A DNA stretch of 64,000 nt from an uncultured Clostridia bacterium (GCA_947246685.1 CAMXSN010000002.1:209485-273484); one strand, 5' to 3'; shown: positions 17,073-29,436, counted from the first letter of the stretch. Made by a program: numbers and translations. The notes: generated from the letters alone by a model not told the origin.

Positions 17073-18467
17073 ATGGCAAAGATGTGGCAGGGCAGATTCA
17101 AAAAGGAGTTGGACAGCAAAGTCAACGATTTCAACTCGTCCATTTCTTTTGATTCGAGAATGTTTGAGGCCGATATTCAGGGAAGTATAATTCACGTCAC
17201 CATGTTAGGCAAACAGGGTATAATCGACGAGAAAGAAAGCAAAGCTATCGCCAAGGAGCTTTCTGCGATATACGACGATATTTTGCAAGGCAAATTATTG
17301 TTCGACCCCAACGCCGAAGACATTCATATGTTTATCGAAGAAGTGCTGACAAAAAGGCTGGGCGATTTGGGCAAAAAACTGCATACGGGCAGAAGCCGCA
17401 ACGACCAAGTAGCGCTTGATTTGAGAATGTATCTTCGTAAACAAATAGATGAAATAGCCGGACTGGTCAAATCTTTGATAAAAGTTCTCGTTGCAAAAGC
17501 CGAGGAAAATCTCCATACTGTTATGCCCGGATATACTCATTTGCAAAGAGCGCAGCCCATTACTTTTGCGCATCATCTGATGGCTTACGTGGAGATGTTC
17601 AAAAGGGATATCGTAAGACTTTTTAATTGTTTTGAACTGATGAACGAGTGTCCGCTTGGCAGCGGCGCTTTGGCGACGACGACATATCCCGTCGACAGAG
17701 ACTTTACAGCAGAGTATCTTGGCTTTGAAGGACCTATGCTCAACAGTCTTGACGGCGTGAGCGATCGGGATTACTGTATGGAACTGGCAAACGCAATCGC
17801 AATATGTATGACGCATATGTCCAGACTTTCCGAAGAAATAGTGTTGTGGTGCAGCTGGGAATTCAAGTTTATCGAACTCGACGACGCTTATTCCACGGGA
17901 TCGAGCATTATGCCGCAGAAGAAGAATCCAGATATATGCGAACTCATAAGAGGCAAGACGGGGCGCTGCGCTGGCAATTTGACGACGTTGCTTACTATGA
18001 TGAAAGGACTTCCGCTTGCTTACAACAAGGATATGCAGGAAGATAAAGAAGCCATATTCGACAGCGTGGATACTGTCAAACTGTGTCTTTCTACGCTTGC
18101 TCCCATGCTTGACACGATGAAAGTCAACAAAGAAAATATGGCTGACGCGGGCAAAAAAGGCTTTATCAACGCGACGGATTGCGCGGATTATCTGGTCAAG
18201 AAAGGCCTTGCGTTTAGAGACGCGTATAAAATAACCGGTTCGCTCGTCGCTCTCTGCATAGACAAAGGCGTGACGTTGGATACGCTTCCATTGGACGATT
18301 ATAAGCAATTATGCGACAAATTCGACAGCGATATTTACGATGCTATATCTTTGGAAAAATGCGTAAACGAGAGATCGGTCGTCGGCGGTCCTGCGCCTAG
18401 AGCGGTGACGGATCATATAAACAAAATTAAAGCTACTGTGTTAAAGGAAGAAAATGAAGAAAATTAA
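17073..18467 (+). CDS. argH: Argininosuccinate lyase
   Basis: Splits argininosuccinate into arginine and fumarate, the last step of the pathway. 464 residues from the ATG at 17073, which follows AAAGGAAA and begins the conserved MAKMWQGRF; the ORF-track start at 17001 adds residues not found in the family. The fumarase/aspartase superfamily signature GSSIMPQKKNPD is present, as are TGRSRNDQVA and TYPVDR. The 3' end overlaps the start of argC by 14 bp, which implies coupled translation. Confidence 0.98.
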   Translation: MAKMWQGRFKKELDSKVNDFNSSISFDSRMFEADIQGSIIHVTMLGKQGIIDEKESKAIAKELSAIYDDILQGKLLFDPNAEDIHMFIEEVLTKRLGDLGKKLHTGRSRNDQVALDLRMYLRKQIDEIAGLVKSLIKVLVAKAEENLHTVMPGYTHLQRAQPITFAHHLMAYVEMFKRDIVRLFNCFELMNECPLGSGALATTTYPVDRDFTAEYLGFEGPMLNSLDGVSDRDYCMELANAIAICMTHMSRLSEEIVLWCSWEFKFIELDDAYSTGSSIMPQKKNPDICELIRGKTGRCAGNLTTLLTMMKGLPLAYNKDMQEDKEAIFDSVDTVKLCLSTLAPMLDTMKVNKENMADAGKKGFINATDCADYLVKKGLAFRDAYKITGSLVALCIDKGVTLDTLPLDDYKQLCDKFDSDIYDAISLEKCVNERSVVGGPAPRAVTDHINKIKATVLKEENEEN

Positions 18468-19491
18468 AGTCGGTATAATCGGAGCTACAGGATACGCGGG
18501 CGTGGAGCTTGTCAGGTTGATTGCAACGCATCCCCAAGCGGAACTTGCGGCACTGTCCTCGGTCAGCTACGAGGGCAAAAAAATCAGCGAGGTCTATCCC
18601 AATCTTAAAAATATTTGCGATTATGAGTTGGAAAACGAAGACATTGTAAATAAATGTGATATAATATTTACGTCTCTTCCTCACGGGTTGAGCGAGAAGT
18701 TTGCAAAAAAGTGCGTAGAAGCCGGCGTTAAGATGATAGATCTAGGCGCAGATTTCCGTCTTGACAGCGCCGATGAATATACGCGTTGGTACGGCAAGCA
18801 GTATGAAGAAAAGGCGCTGCACGACAGCGCGGTTTACTGTATTCCCGAGTTGCACAGAAATAATTATAAAGGTCAACCGATAATCGGCAATCCCGGATGT
18901 TATCCTACGAGTATCGCTTTGGGACTTGCTCCCGCTATGCTCGATTCTCTGACAGTTGACAACAGCATCGTCATAGATTCCAAATCCGGAGTGACGGGAG
19001 CCGGAAGGGGACTTGCGGACAACACTCATTATCCCAATTGCAACGAGGCTTTTGCTCCTTATAAAGTCGCAGCGCATAGGCATACGCCCGAGATTGAGCA
19101 GACGCTGTCGAAGCTGAGCGGTACTAAAATCAACGTGACCTTCGTGCCGCACTTATTGCCGCTTAACAGAGGAATAGTGTCGACTATATATTTTAACGTC
19201 AAGCGCAAGACTATCGCGCAGGAATTACATGCGCTGTACGAGCAATTTTATGCAAAAGAAAAATTCGTCAGGGTTCTTAAGTTGGGCGAGGTCGCAAATT
19301 TGAGAAACGTCAAATATTCCAATTATTGCGATATTTCCGTTCATTACGACGATCATACCGACAGAGCTGTGATTGTGTCTACGATAGACAACATGGTCAA
19401 GGGCGCTGCGGGACAGGCAATACAAAACATGAATTTAATGTTCGGACTGGACGAGGATTGCGGATTGAATTTTATTCCGCCTGCGTTCTGA
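18454..19491 (+). CDS. argC: N-acetyl-gamma-glutamyl-phosphate reductase
   Basis: NADPH-dependent reduction of N-acetylglutamyl phosphate to the semialdehyde, third step of ornithine synthesis. 345 residues. The N-terminal Rossmann motif is GATGYAGVELVRL, and the catalytic cysteine lies in NPGCYPTS. The HRHTPEIEQ segment is also typical. The start overlaps argH by 14 bp with GGAAG just upstream, and argJ follows after about 20 bp. Confidence 0.98.
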   Translation: MKKIKVGIIGATGYAGVELVRLIATHPQAELAALSSVSYEGKKISEVYPNLKNICDYELENEDIVNKCDIIFTSLPHGLSEKFAKKCVEAGVKMIDLGADFRLDSADEYTRWYGKQYEEKALHDSAVYCIPELHRNNYKGQPIIGNPGCYPTSIALGLAPAMLDSLTVDNSIVIDSKSGVTGAGRGLADNTHYPNCNEAFAPYKVAAHRHTPEIEQTLSKLSGTKINVTFVPHLLPLNRGIVSTIYFNVKRKTIAQELHALYEQFYAKEKFVRVLKLGEVANLRNVKYSNYCDISVHYDDHTDRAVIVSTIDNMVKGAAGQAIQNMNLMFGLDEDCGLNFIPPAF

Positions 19492-19510
19492 TGACACACA
19501 AGAGGTATAT

Positions 19511-20725
19511 ATGAAACAAATCAAAGGCGGTGTGTGCGCGTCAAAGGGATTTAAGGCGCACGGTGTGCACTGCGGTATCAGAAAGAATAAAGACAAGCTG
19601 GATCTCGCGCTTATCCTTGCGGATACGGATTGCTCCGTTGCTTGCGTTTATACGCAAAACAAAGTTAAAGGCGCGCCTATTGCAGTTACGCAGAGAAACG
19701 TAGCCGACGGAAAGGCCAAAGCGATCATCTGCAACAGCGGCAACGCCAATACGTGCAATGCCGACGGAGAAGAGAAAGCTCTTGCTATGTGCAAGCTTGT
19801 CGAAAAGCATACGGGAGTAAAAGCCGAGGACGTCGTCGTCGCTTCGACGGGAGTTATCGGTCAGACTTTGGATATTCATCCCATAGAAGAAGGTATGAGC
19901 GCGCTTGTCGCCGGACTTAACGATAAAGGCAGCAACAAAGCGGGACGCGCGATTATGACTACGGACAGAGTGCTCAAAGAAGCGGCTTATTCGTTTGCGA
20001 TAGGAGACAAAGAATGCAGGATAGGCGGTATAGCCAAGGGCAGCGGAATGATCCATCCAAATATGGCGACTTTGCTTTGCTTCATTACGACCGACGTCAA
20101 TATTTCTAGTGAAATGCTCAACAGAGCGCTCAAAAAAGTCGTCAAAGATACGTTCAATATGATAAGCATAGACGGCGATACTTCCACCAACGATATGGTT
20201 TGCGTGCTTGCGTCCGGTTATGCGGAAAACGCTTTGATAGACAGCGTAGGCGACGATTATAAGGAATTCTGTAAATGCCTTAAAAAGATACTTACCAAGC
20301 TCAGTAAAGACATTGCAAAGGACGGAGAGGGAGCGACCAAACTTATCGAATGCAAGGTGGTCAAGGCGTCTAACACCAGAGTAGCCAAGGCTATTGCCAA
20401 GTCGGTAATAACGTCATCGTTGGTCAAATCCGCTCTTTTTGCCGCGGATGCAAATTGGGGAAGGATACTGTGCGCTATAGGATATACCGACGATAAGTTC
20501 AAAATCGATAAGGTTGACGTGGATTTGAAGTCCAAGGCTGGAAGTATTGCCGTGTGCAGAAACGGATACGGAGTGGAATTCGACGAAGAGACCGCGCACA
20601 AAATTCTCAGCGAAGACGAGATAACGATTATCGTCAATTGCAATACGCGCGGCGCGAAAGCAGTTGCGTGGGGCTGTGATTTGACTTACGAATATGTGAG
20701 AATCAACGCAGATTACCGCACTTGA
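19511..20725 (+). CDS. argJ: Glutamate N-acetyltransferase (ArgJ)
   Basis: Transfers acetyl from N-acetylornithine to glutamate, recycling the acetyl group, and in bifunctional versions also uses acetyl-CoA. 404 residues. The autoproteolysis site is clear: GMIHPNMAT-LLCF, with Thr187 as the new N-terminal nucleophile of the beta chain. The presence of ArgJ makes the acetyl cycle possible, and no argE is seen in the operon. Whether this enzyme is mono- or bifunctional cannot be read; absence of argA in the operon would fit a bifunctional enzyme. Confidence 0.97.
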   Translation: MKQIKGGVCASKGFKAHGVHCGIRKNKDKLDLALILADTDCSVACVYTQNKVKGAPIAVTQRNVADGKAKAIICNSGNANTCNADGEEKALAMCKLVEKHTGVKAEDVVVASTGVIGQTLDIHPIEEGMSALVAGLNDKGSNKAGRAIMTTDRVLKEAAYSFAIGDKECRIGGIAKGSGMIHPNMATLLCFITTDVNISSEMLNRALKKVVKDTFNMISIDGDTSTNDMVCVLASGYAENALIDSVGDDYKEFCKCLKKILTKLSKDIAKDGEGATKLIECKVVKASNTRVAKAIAKSVITSSLVKSALFAADANWGRILCAIGYTDDKFKIDKVDVDLKSKAGSIAVCRNGYGVEFDEETAHKILSEDEITIIVNCNTRGAKAVAWGCDLTYEYVRINADYRT

Positions 20726-20739
20726 TACAAGAGGTTGAT

Positions 20740-21600
20740 ATGAACGATTTAGAATCGAGTAAACAGGCGGAAGTGCTCGTCAGCGCGCTTCCTTATATTC
20801 AGAAATACAGCGATAAAATAATCGTCGTAAAATACGGCGGCAACGCTATGCTCAACGAAGAGCTGAAAACGGCGGTGATGAACGACATCGTGCTGTTGTC
20901 TCTTGTCGGAGTTAAAGTCGTGCTGGTACACGGTGGCGGTCCGGAAATTAACGACATGCTCAAAAGAGTGGGCAAAGAAAGCAAATTCATCAACGGTCTA
21001 AGATATACCGACGACGAGACCGCGGATATCGTGCAGATGGTGCTTGCAGGCAAGGTTAATAAAGATCTGGTCAAACTTATCGGTTCGGTCGGAGGCAAGT
21101 CCGTGGGCTTTTGCGGTATTGACGGCAATATCATCACAGCTAAGAAAAAGATCGGTGACGTCGACTTGGGCAACGTGGGCGAAATCGTCGGAGTTGACGT
21201 GGATCCTATACTCGTAACGTTGGAGAACGATTATATACCCGTTATCGCTACCGTAGCGAGCGGAGAAGACGGAAAGATATACAATATCAACGCGGATACT
21301 GCGGCGGCGGCAATAGCGTCTGCGCTGCATGCGGAAAACCTAGTGCTGATGACCGATATTCGCGGATTGCTTATGGATAAGGACGACGAGAGTACGTTGA
21401 TTAGCGAGATAAAAGTCAGCGAAGTGCCGAAACTTGTCAAGAAAGGCGTAATCAGCGGAGGAATGATACCCAAAATAGATTGCGTCGTAGAAGCTGTCAG
21501 ACAGGGCGTAAGTCAAGCCGTAATCATCGACGGCAGGATCAAGCACTCGATAATAATGGATATGCTTACCGACAAAGGTATAGGCACGCTTATCAAATAA
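20740..21600 (+). CDS. argB: Acetylglutamate kinase
   Basis: Phosphorylates N-acetylglutamate, the second step of the pathway and the usual site of arginine feedback inhibition. 286 residues from the ATG at 20740, which follows AAGAGGT; the ORF-track start (TTG at 20722) overlaps the argJ stop and has no better ribosome binding site. Family motifs are VVKYGGNAM, LVHGGGPEIN and GGMIPKIDC. The N-terminal extension before the kinase core (MNDLESSKQAEVLVSALPYI) resembles the helix of arginine-sensitive enzymes. Confidence 0.97.
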   Translation: MNDLESSKQAEVLVSALPYIQKYSDKIIVVKYGGNAMLNEELKTAVMNDIVLLSLVGVKVVLVHGGGPEINDMLKRVGKESKFINGLRYTDDETADIVQMVLAGKVNKDLVKLIGSVGGKSVGFCGIDGNIITAKKKIGDVDLGNVGEIVGVDVDPILVTLENDYIPVIATVASGEDGKIYNINADTAAAAIASALHAENLVLMTDIRGLLMDKDDESTLISEIKVSEVPKLVKKGVISGGMIPKIDCVVEAVRQGVSQAVIIDGRIKHSIIMDMLTDKGIGTLIK

Positions 21601-21609
21601 GGAGCAAGT

Positions 21610-22797
21610 ATGGGCAAGAGCGTAAAAGACATAGATAAAAAATACGTAATGAATACTTACAGGCGCTACGATTTGGAAATCACCGAGGGCATGGGCGCGA
21701 ATTGTTACGACGTCGACGGCAGAGAATATATAGATCTCTCGTCGGGTATAGGCGTCAATAGTTTGGGTTTTTGTGAAATGGGCTGGGTGGCAAGCGTAAC
21801 GCAGCAAGTGTGCAAGCTCAATCACACCAGCAATTTGTTTTATTCTCAACCTTGCGCAACGCTTGCAAAATCTCTGTGCGAACGAACGGGATATTCCAAA
21901 GTCTTTTTTGCAAATTCGGGAGCCGAAGCCAACGAGGGAGCCATAAAGATCGCTAGAAAATATTCCTATGACAAATACGGTAAAGGCAGAGATAAAATAG
22001 TGACTTTGGTCAATTCCTTCCACGGCAGAACAGTCACGACGCTTTCCGCGACGGGACAGGAAGTTTTCCACGATTACTTTTTCCCGTTTACCCAAGGATT
22101 CGAGTACGTTGACGCAGGAGATATCGACGCGTTGTCCAAGTTGGTCGCAAAAGGCGACGTTTGTGCCGTGATGATGGAATTCGTTCAGGGCGAAGGCGGA
22201 GTTATTCCGTTGGATAAAGATTTTGTGCAAAAGACAGCCGAACTGTGCGCTGCAAAAGATTTGCTGATGATAGCCGACGAAGTGCAAACGGGCGTAGGCA
22301 GAACCGGCAAATTTCTTGCCGGAGAACATTACGGCGTCAAAGCGGATATAACGACTTTGGCAAAAGGTCTGGGCGGAGGTTTGCCTATAGGCGCTGTGCT
22401 GACGGCAGAGAAATGCGCTTCTACTTTGGGATTTTCCATGCACGGCACGACGTTCGGCGGCAATCCTATCGTTTGCGCCGGAGCAAATTACGTGCTTGCC
22501 AGAGTAGATGAAGATTTCCTATTCTCGGTAGAGCAGAAAGGCGAATATTTTCAAGAGAAACTTGCCCGGCTCGACGGTGTCGAAAGCGTCAGCGGATTGG
22601 GACTTATGATAGGCGTGAGAATCAAAGGAACTACGTCGTCGGAATTTGTCAAAGATGGCATATCCAGAGGCATAATAATGCTTACTGCAAAGGACAAGGT
22701 AAGACTTCTTCCGCCTTTAACGATCACTTACGATGAAATAGATAAGGCGGTTGCGATAATTGATTCTATGCTGTCCGCTTATCGCGAAGTTAAATAA
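21610..22797 (+). CDS. argD: Acetylornithine aminotransferase
   Basis: PLP-dependent transfer of an amino group from glutamate to N-acetylglutamate semialdehyde, the fourth step. 395 residues. Class III aminotransferase landmarks are FFANSGAEANEGAIK, FHGRTVTTLSATG, ADEVQTGVGRTGK and the PLP lysine in TTLAKGLGGGLPIG. It starts 9 bp after argB behind AAGGAGC. Confidence 0.97.
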   Translation: MGKSVKDIDKKYVMNTYRRYDLEITEGMGANCYDVDGREYIDLSSGIGVNSLGFCEMGWVASVTQQVCKLNHTSNLFYSQPCATLAKSLCERTGYSKVFFANSGAEANEGAIKIARKYSYDKYGKGRDKIVTLVNSFHGRTVTTLSATGQEVFHDYFFPFTQGFEYVDAGDIDALSKLVAKGDVCAVMMEFVQGEGGVIPLDKDFVQKTAELCAAKDLLMIADEVQTGVGRTGKFLAGEHYGVKADITTLAKGLGGGLPIGAVLTAEKCASTLGFSMHGTTFGGNPIVCAGANYVLARVDEDFLFSVEQKGEYFQEKLARLDGVESVSGLGLMIGVRIKGTTSSEFVKDGISRGIIMLTAKDKVRLLPPLTITYDEIDKAVAIIDSMLSAYREVK

Positions 22798-22812
22798 AAC
22801 AGAGGTAATAAT

Positions 22813-23721
22813 ATGAAACATTTGTTGAAACTGATGGATCTGAGCGAGAGCGAGATACTCGATATTCTCAATCTTGCAGACCAACTCAAATATGAAAAAA
22901 AACATAATATCGAACACAAATATCTCGAGGGTAAAAGCCTCGGCATGATTTTTCAGAAATCGTCGACGCGCACCCGAGTATCGTTTGAGACGGGAATGTA
23001 TCAGCTTGGAGGTCAGGCTCTGTTTCTCAGTCCAAGAGATTTGCAGATAGGCAGAGGAGAACCTATCGAAGATACCGCAAAAGTTCTCTCCCGCTATCTA
23101 GACGGAATAATGATACGCACGTTCGAGCAGAAAGAAGTAGAGGATCTTGCCAAATACGGTTCTATTCCTATAATCAACGGACTGACGGACTTTGCGCATC
23201 CATGTCAAGTGCTTGCGGATCTTATGACGATAAGAGAATATAAGGGCGAATTTGACAATCTCAAACTTACTTTTGTGGGTGACGGCAACAATATGGCAAA
23301 TTCGTTAATAGTAGGTTGTCTCAAGGTAGGTATGAGAGTTGCAATCGCGTGTCCGCAGGGGCATTTGCCCGACAGCGCCGTTTTGGAATTTGCAAAGGCT
23401 TACGGAGATAAATTTACGCTTACGGACGACGTCAAGAAGGCTTGCGCCGACGCCGACGTTGTATATACCGACGTATGGGCGTCTATGGGACAGGAAGGCG
23501 AGGCGCAGGAACGTAAGAAAGTATTCAAAGGTTATCAGGTCAACGCCGACAATCTTTCCGCGGCAAAGAACGACGTGATGGTTTTGCACTGTCTGCCTGC
23601 TCACAGAGGCGAGGAGATAACCGCCGACGTAATGGATGCTCATCCGGAAATATTCGACGAAGCGGAGAACCGTCTCCACGCTCAAAAGGCGGTGCTCGTC
23701 AAATTGATGGCGGATAAATGA
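22813..23721 (+). CDS. argF: Ornithine carbamoyltransferase
   Basis: Makes citrulline from ornithine and carbamoyl phosphate, the sixth step. 302 residues. The carbamoyl-phosphate loop SSTRTRVSFE, FAHPCQ, and the ornithine/catalytic motif HCLPAHRGEE are intact. Its stop overlaps the following GNAT start by four bases (ATGA), so the downstream gene is translationally coupled to the arginine operon. No carAB genes are in the window. Confidence 0.97.
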   Translation: MKHLLKLMDLSESEILDILNLADQLKYEKKHNIEHKYLEGKSLGMIFQKSSTRTRVSFETGMYQLGGQALFLSPRDLQIGRGEPIEDTAKVLSRYLDGIMIRTFEQKEVEDLAKYGSIPIINGLTDFAHPCQVLADLMTIREYKGEFDNLKLTFVGDGNNMANSLIVGCLKVGMRVAIACPQGHLPDSAVLEFAKAYGDKFTLTDDVKKACADADVVYTDVWASMGQEGEAQERKKVFKGYQVNADNLSAAKNDVMVLHCLPAHRGEEITADVMDAHPEIFDEAENRLHAQKAVLVKLMADK

Positions 23722-24452
23722 AATTAATTAAGGAATGCGCCTATAAGAGCTACTCTCTTTGTCTTATGCAGGAGAGTGACTTTTGTTTTGTCAAAAGCTT
23801 CCTTGACGGGCAGCGAGACAGACTGGAGCGTATAGAGTTTTTTTATCCGTACAAAGACGAGGAGCTGAGGAATATACTTGCTCAAGGCGCGTTTTGGGGT
23901 TTGTTGGACAAAGACAGACTTATCGCGACGTTCGGTATAGATTCCGATACGCAATACGCACAAGAGCTTGCTCGGCTTATCAACTCCTTTCGCGACCTTA
24001 AATTGGACAAAGCGTACGAAAGTTCGGGACTTATGGTCGACGCGCAATACAGAGGTAAGGGGGTTGCGGGCTTTATGTTAGACGTCGCCGAGCGAGAGGC
24101 GGAAAAAAGGAAAATAGCCTTATGCGGAGTAGTTCATACGGAAAATGCTGCTAGTATGTCGACGTTTTTCTCAAGAGGATTCGAGTTGAGAGCTCTGTGG
24201 CATATGTGCGACGATTACGATTTTGTTTATTTGCTCAAAAGATACGATCAACAGGACGGTAATTACTCAAAGTTAATTTGCGACACATTATTGCAAATTG
24301 AAAAAAAACGTGATATAATTTCTTATGAAACAGAGGCTGTCGACTGTAGAGATTCGCGCGGACAAGCCGAATTACTGCGTCAAGGTTTCTGCGGAATTAA
24401 ATTTGAGAAAAACCGCATAATCTTTGTGCGGGAAAAGGAGAAAAAATTATGA
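23718..24452 (+). CDS. GNAT-family N-acetyltransferase
   Basis: 244 residues with the acetyl-CoA loop RGKGVAGFMLDVAEREA (motif A) at about residue 115 and the following AALCGVVHTENAASM-type beta strand and helix. The acceptor is unknown. It overlaps argF by ATGA and is overlapped by the HU gene by ATGA, so it is a genuine member of the arginine transcript. The C-terminal ~70 residues lie outside the GNAT core, are charged, and coincide with an internal promoter for HU. An N-acetylglutamate synthase role is conceivable from context but the sequence does not look like ArgA. Confidence 0.8.
   Translation: MKLIKECAYKSYSLCLMQESDFCFVKSFLDGQRDRLERIEFFYPYKDEELRNILAQGAFWGLLDKDRLIATFGIDSDTQYAQELARLINSFRDLKLDKAYESSGLMVDAQYRGKGVAGFMLDVAEREAEKRKIALCGVVHTENAASMSTFFSRGFELRALWHMCDDYDFVYLLKRYDQQDGNYSKLICDTLLQIEKKRDIISYETEAVDCRDSRGQAELLRQGFCGIKFEKNRIIFVREKEKKL
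24291..24319 (+). promoter_or_regulatory. Internal promoter for HU inside the GNAT gene
   Basis: TTGCAA, 17-bp spacer, a perfect TATAAT. It lies in the coding sequence of the GNAT gene about 130 bp before the HU start, which would free HU from arginine control. Confidence 0.7.
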
Positions 24453-24718
24453 ACAAGAATCAGTTGATCAGCGCTGTTGCAGTCAAAGCGGATTGCACGA
24501 AAGAAGTCGCAAGCCTTTGCTGCGACGCTATGGTAGAGACAATAATGGAAGCATTGAAAGAAGGCGATAAGGTTGCTTTGCCGGCATTCGGCACCTTTGA
24601 AGTAAAAACTCGCGCGGCTCGCACAGGAATCAATCCCGCTACGAAAGAAAAAATAGATATTCCCGAAACAAAGGTTATCAATTTCAAGGCGGCAAAGTCG
24701 AGCAAAGAAATGCTTTGA
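24449..24718 (+). CDS. hup: HU-family DNA-binding protein
   Basis: A 89-residue nucleoid protein that bends DNA as a dimer. The arm region GTFEVKTRAARTGINPATKE carries the intercalating Pro in the usual place, and the N-terminal MNKNQLISAVAVKADCTKEVA is typical. The start follows AAAAGGAGAAA and overlaps the GNAT stop by ATGA. A promoter within the GNAT gene and a terminator directly downstream suggest it is mostly expressed on its own. Confidence 0.96.
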   Translation: MNKNQLISAVAVKADCTKEVASLCCDAMVETIMEALKEGDKVALPAFGTFEVKTRAARTGINPATKEKIDIPETKVINFKAAKSSKEML

Positions 24719-24737
24719 GAATAATGAAAATTTGCAT

Positions 24738-24762
24738 ATGCCGCCTTAAGGCGGCATACGTT
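24738..24762 (+). terminator. Terminator after HU
   Basis: Stem ATGCCGCC / GGCGGCAT with TTAA loop, followed by ACGTTTATT. Confidence 0.8.
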
Positions 24763-24781
24763 TATTGAAAGGTAAATTATT

Positions 24782-25237
24782 ATGAACAAGTCAGAAAGAA
24801 AAAAGAAGGCATACGATTTATTCAAATGCGGATACAATTGCTGTCAGTCCGTTGTGGTTGCTTTTGAGGACGTGTTGGGACTTGACGCTCAGACGTTGAA
24901 AAATATTTCCGTGGGCTTTGGCGGAGGCTTTGGCAGAACAAGAAATCTGTGCGGCGCGGTAAGCGCGTTTGCTATAGTCGCGGGACTGTATATGCCGCAT
25001 TCGGACGATCCCAAATCAGACAAAGCCGACATTTACAAAAATCTGCAAAATATGGTGGCTATTTTCAAAGAGCGAAACGGCAGCGACAATTGCGGAGAAT
25101 TGCTGAAAAATATCAAAAACCTTACTGACGGATACGAGCCGCAAGAGAGGGACGAGGATTATTACAAGATGCGTCCTTGTATCAAACTCGTGCTGGACAG
25201 CGTAGATATCATTTGCGATTATTTTGCTATTAACTGA
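24782..25237 (+). CDS. C_GCAxxG_C_C family protein
   Basis: 151 residues of the small redox-type family named after its cysteine pattern. Visible are CGYNCCQSVV near residue 18, the glycine-rich FGGGFGRT, LCGAVSAF, and later single cysteines in DNCGELL and RPCIKLV. Members may bind a cofactor or metal; no reaction is established. The ATG follows GAAAGGTAAA. It stands alone between the HU terminator and the YccF-like gene. Confidence 0.85.
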   Translation: MNKSERKKKAYDLFKCGYNCCQSVVVAFEDVLGLDAQTLKNISVGFGGGFGRTRNLCGAVSAFAIVAGLYMPHSDDPKSDKADIYKNLQNMVAIFKERNGSDNCGELLKNIKNLTDGYEPQERDEDYYKMRPCIKLVLDSVDIICDYFAIN

Positions 25238-25283
25238 GATTTTATTAACGATTAATTAAGCAATATTTCTGCATACTAATAAT

Positions 25284-25661
25284 ATGCTTTGGGCGTTGAA
25301 AAAAGTATTCAGATTCGCAGGCAATTTTTATTGGAAGATATTCGGCGGTATCTTCCTGTCCATCCTATGGTATTTGATAGGCGCAGCGCTGTTGTTTTCA
25401 GTGATAGGATTTCCGCTGTCGCTGGAATGTTTTAAGATAGGGTGGCTCAATTATAAGCCTTTCGGCAAAAAAGTCGCCTTGGTTGTTGACAGACCGCTTA
25501 TTTCGATAATATGGCTGCTTTCGTTTGGGTGGATAATAGGCAGCGTAAGTTTGGTCAACGCTATCTTTTCGTGCGCAACGCTTTTCGGACTGCCTTTGGC
25601 AGGGCAATGGTTCAAGATTTGCAGACTGGCGTTTTTTCCTTTTTGCAGCGTATGGAAATAA
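25284..25661 (+). CDS. YccF-like membrane protein
   Basis: A 125-residue inner membrane protein with the YccF-domain pattern twice: FGGIFLSILWYLIGAALLFSVIGFPLSLECFKIGWLNYKPFG and a second, weaker repeat near the C-terminus ending in GLPLAGQWFKICRLAFFPF. Three to four hydrophobic helices. Function unknown. No strong ribosome binding site is visible in front of the ATG. It follows the previous gene after 46 bp. Confidence 0.78.
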   Translation: MLWALKKVFRFAGNFYWKIFGGIFLSILWYLIGAALLFSVIGFPLSLECFKIGWLNYKPFGKKVALVVDRPLISIIWLLSFGWIIGSVSLVNAIFSCATLFGLPLAGQWFKICRLAFFPFCSVWK

Positions 25662-25750
25662 AATTTACACATATTTTTTTATAATTTAATTGTATTTTTA
25701 TAAAACTCGGTCCAATTTAAGTCAAAAATATTGCAAATTAATTTTTGATA

Positions 25751-25779
25751 TTGCTTTATTTTTATTATAATGTTATAAT
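25751..25779 (+). promoter_or_regulatory. Promoter of the beta-galactosidase gene
   Basis: TTGCTT, 17-bp spacer, TATAAT, followed by GGGGAGC before the ATG at 25808. No cre-like operator was recognised. Confidence 0.75.
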
Positions 25780-25783
25780 ATAA

Positions 25784-28849
<3,066 letters not shown>

Positions 28850-28933
28850 CCTGCGTATATATTTTAATAAATACAGTATAATTATTATAAAATATATAAT
28901 TATTAAAATATTAAAAATATTTAAGAAAAAGTA

Positions 28934-28962
28934 TTGTATTTGACAAAATTGTATGATACAAT
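28934..28962 (+). promoter_or_regulatory. Promoter of the PC4/YdbC-like gene
   Basis: TTGTAT, 17-bp spacer, TACAAT. A TTGACA at 28940 overlaps it but has no good -10 at the right distance. Confidence 0.6.
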
Positions 28963-29000
28963 TAAATCAAGTACAGAAATATGTTCGCAGGAGGACAAAA

Positions 29001-29225
29001 ATGGCAGAATTCAAGTTTGAGGTTATTGAGACGTACGGCAGTTTGTCAGAATCAAGCAAGGGCTGGAAGAAGGAAATCAAACTTATAAGTTGGAACCAGA
29101 AAGAAGCAAAGTACGACATAAGAGAATGGTCGCCCGACAGCGAGAAGATGGGCAAGGGCGTTACCCTCAGCAAAGAGGAAATCATCAATCTCAGAAATCT
29201 GCTTAATTCTTTGGACTTGGATTAA
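29001..29225 (+). CDS. YdbC/PC4-like small nucleic-acid-binding protein
   Basis: A 74-residue protein starting at 29001 behind CAGGAGGAC; the ORF-track start at 28953 lies in the promoter. The pattern of a beta-rich half (FKFEVIETYGSLSES, GWKKEIKLISWN), KYDIREWSPD and GVTLSKEEIINLRNLL matches the PC4-like YdbC family, which binds single-stranded DNA as a dimer. Cytosolic, probably acting in DNA or RNA metabolism. Single-gene unit with its own promoter and a strong terminator. Confidence 0.85.
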   Translation: MAEFKFEVIETYGSLSESSKGWKKEIKLISWNQKEAKYDIREWSPDSEKMGKGVTLSKEEIINLRNLLNSLDLD

Positions 29226-29245
29226 TATTATTTTTTAGATTTGTT

Positions 29246-29276
29246 ACGGCGTCCGCATAATGCGGGCGCCGTTTTG
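29246..29276 (+). terminator. Terminator after the YdbC-like gene
   Basis: Stem ACGGCGTCCGC / GCGGGCGCCGT with a 5-nt loop and a TTTTGATTT tail. Confidence 0.9.
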
Positions 29277-29406
29277 ATTTGTATGCTTGGGTTGAGTTTT
29301 ATACTTTGTATAAAGCCTTAAAGTTTCGCAAATAATATCCAAGCGAAATGAATTTGATATATGTAAAAAATTGTAAAAATTGTTGACGAAATCATCGGAT
29401 ATTTTG

Positions 29407-29436
29407 TTGACTTATATCGGCGCTTGGGCATATAAT
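29407..29436 (+). promoter_or_regulatory. Promoter of the antiporter gene
   Basis: TTGACT, 18-bp spacer, TATAAT, with CAAGGAG before the start at 29478. Confidence 0.7.

Noticed and set aside
24325-24420. Small ORF (about 31 codons) directly after the internal HU promoter
   Set aside because: No ribosome binding site, and it overlaps the GNAT frame, which continues through to the coupled HU start.
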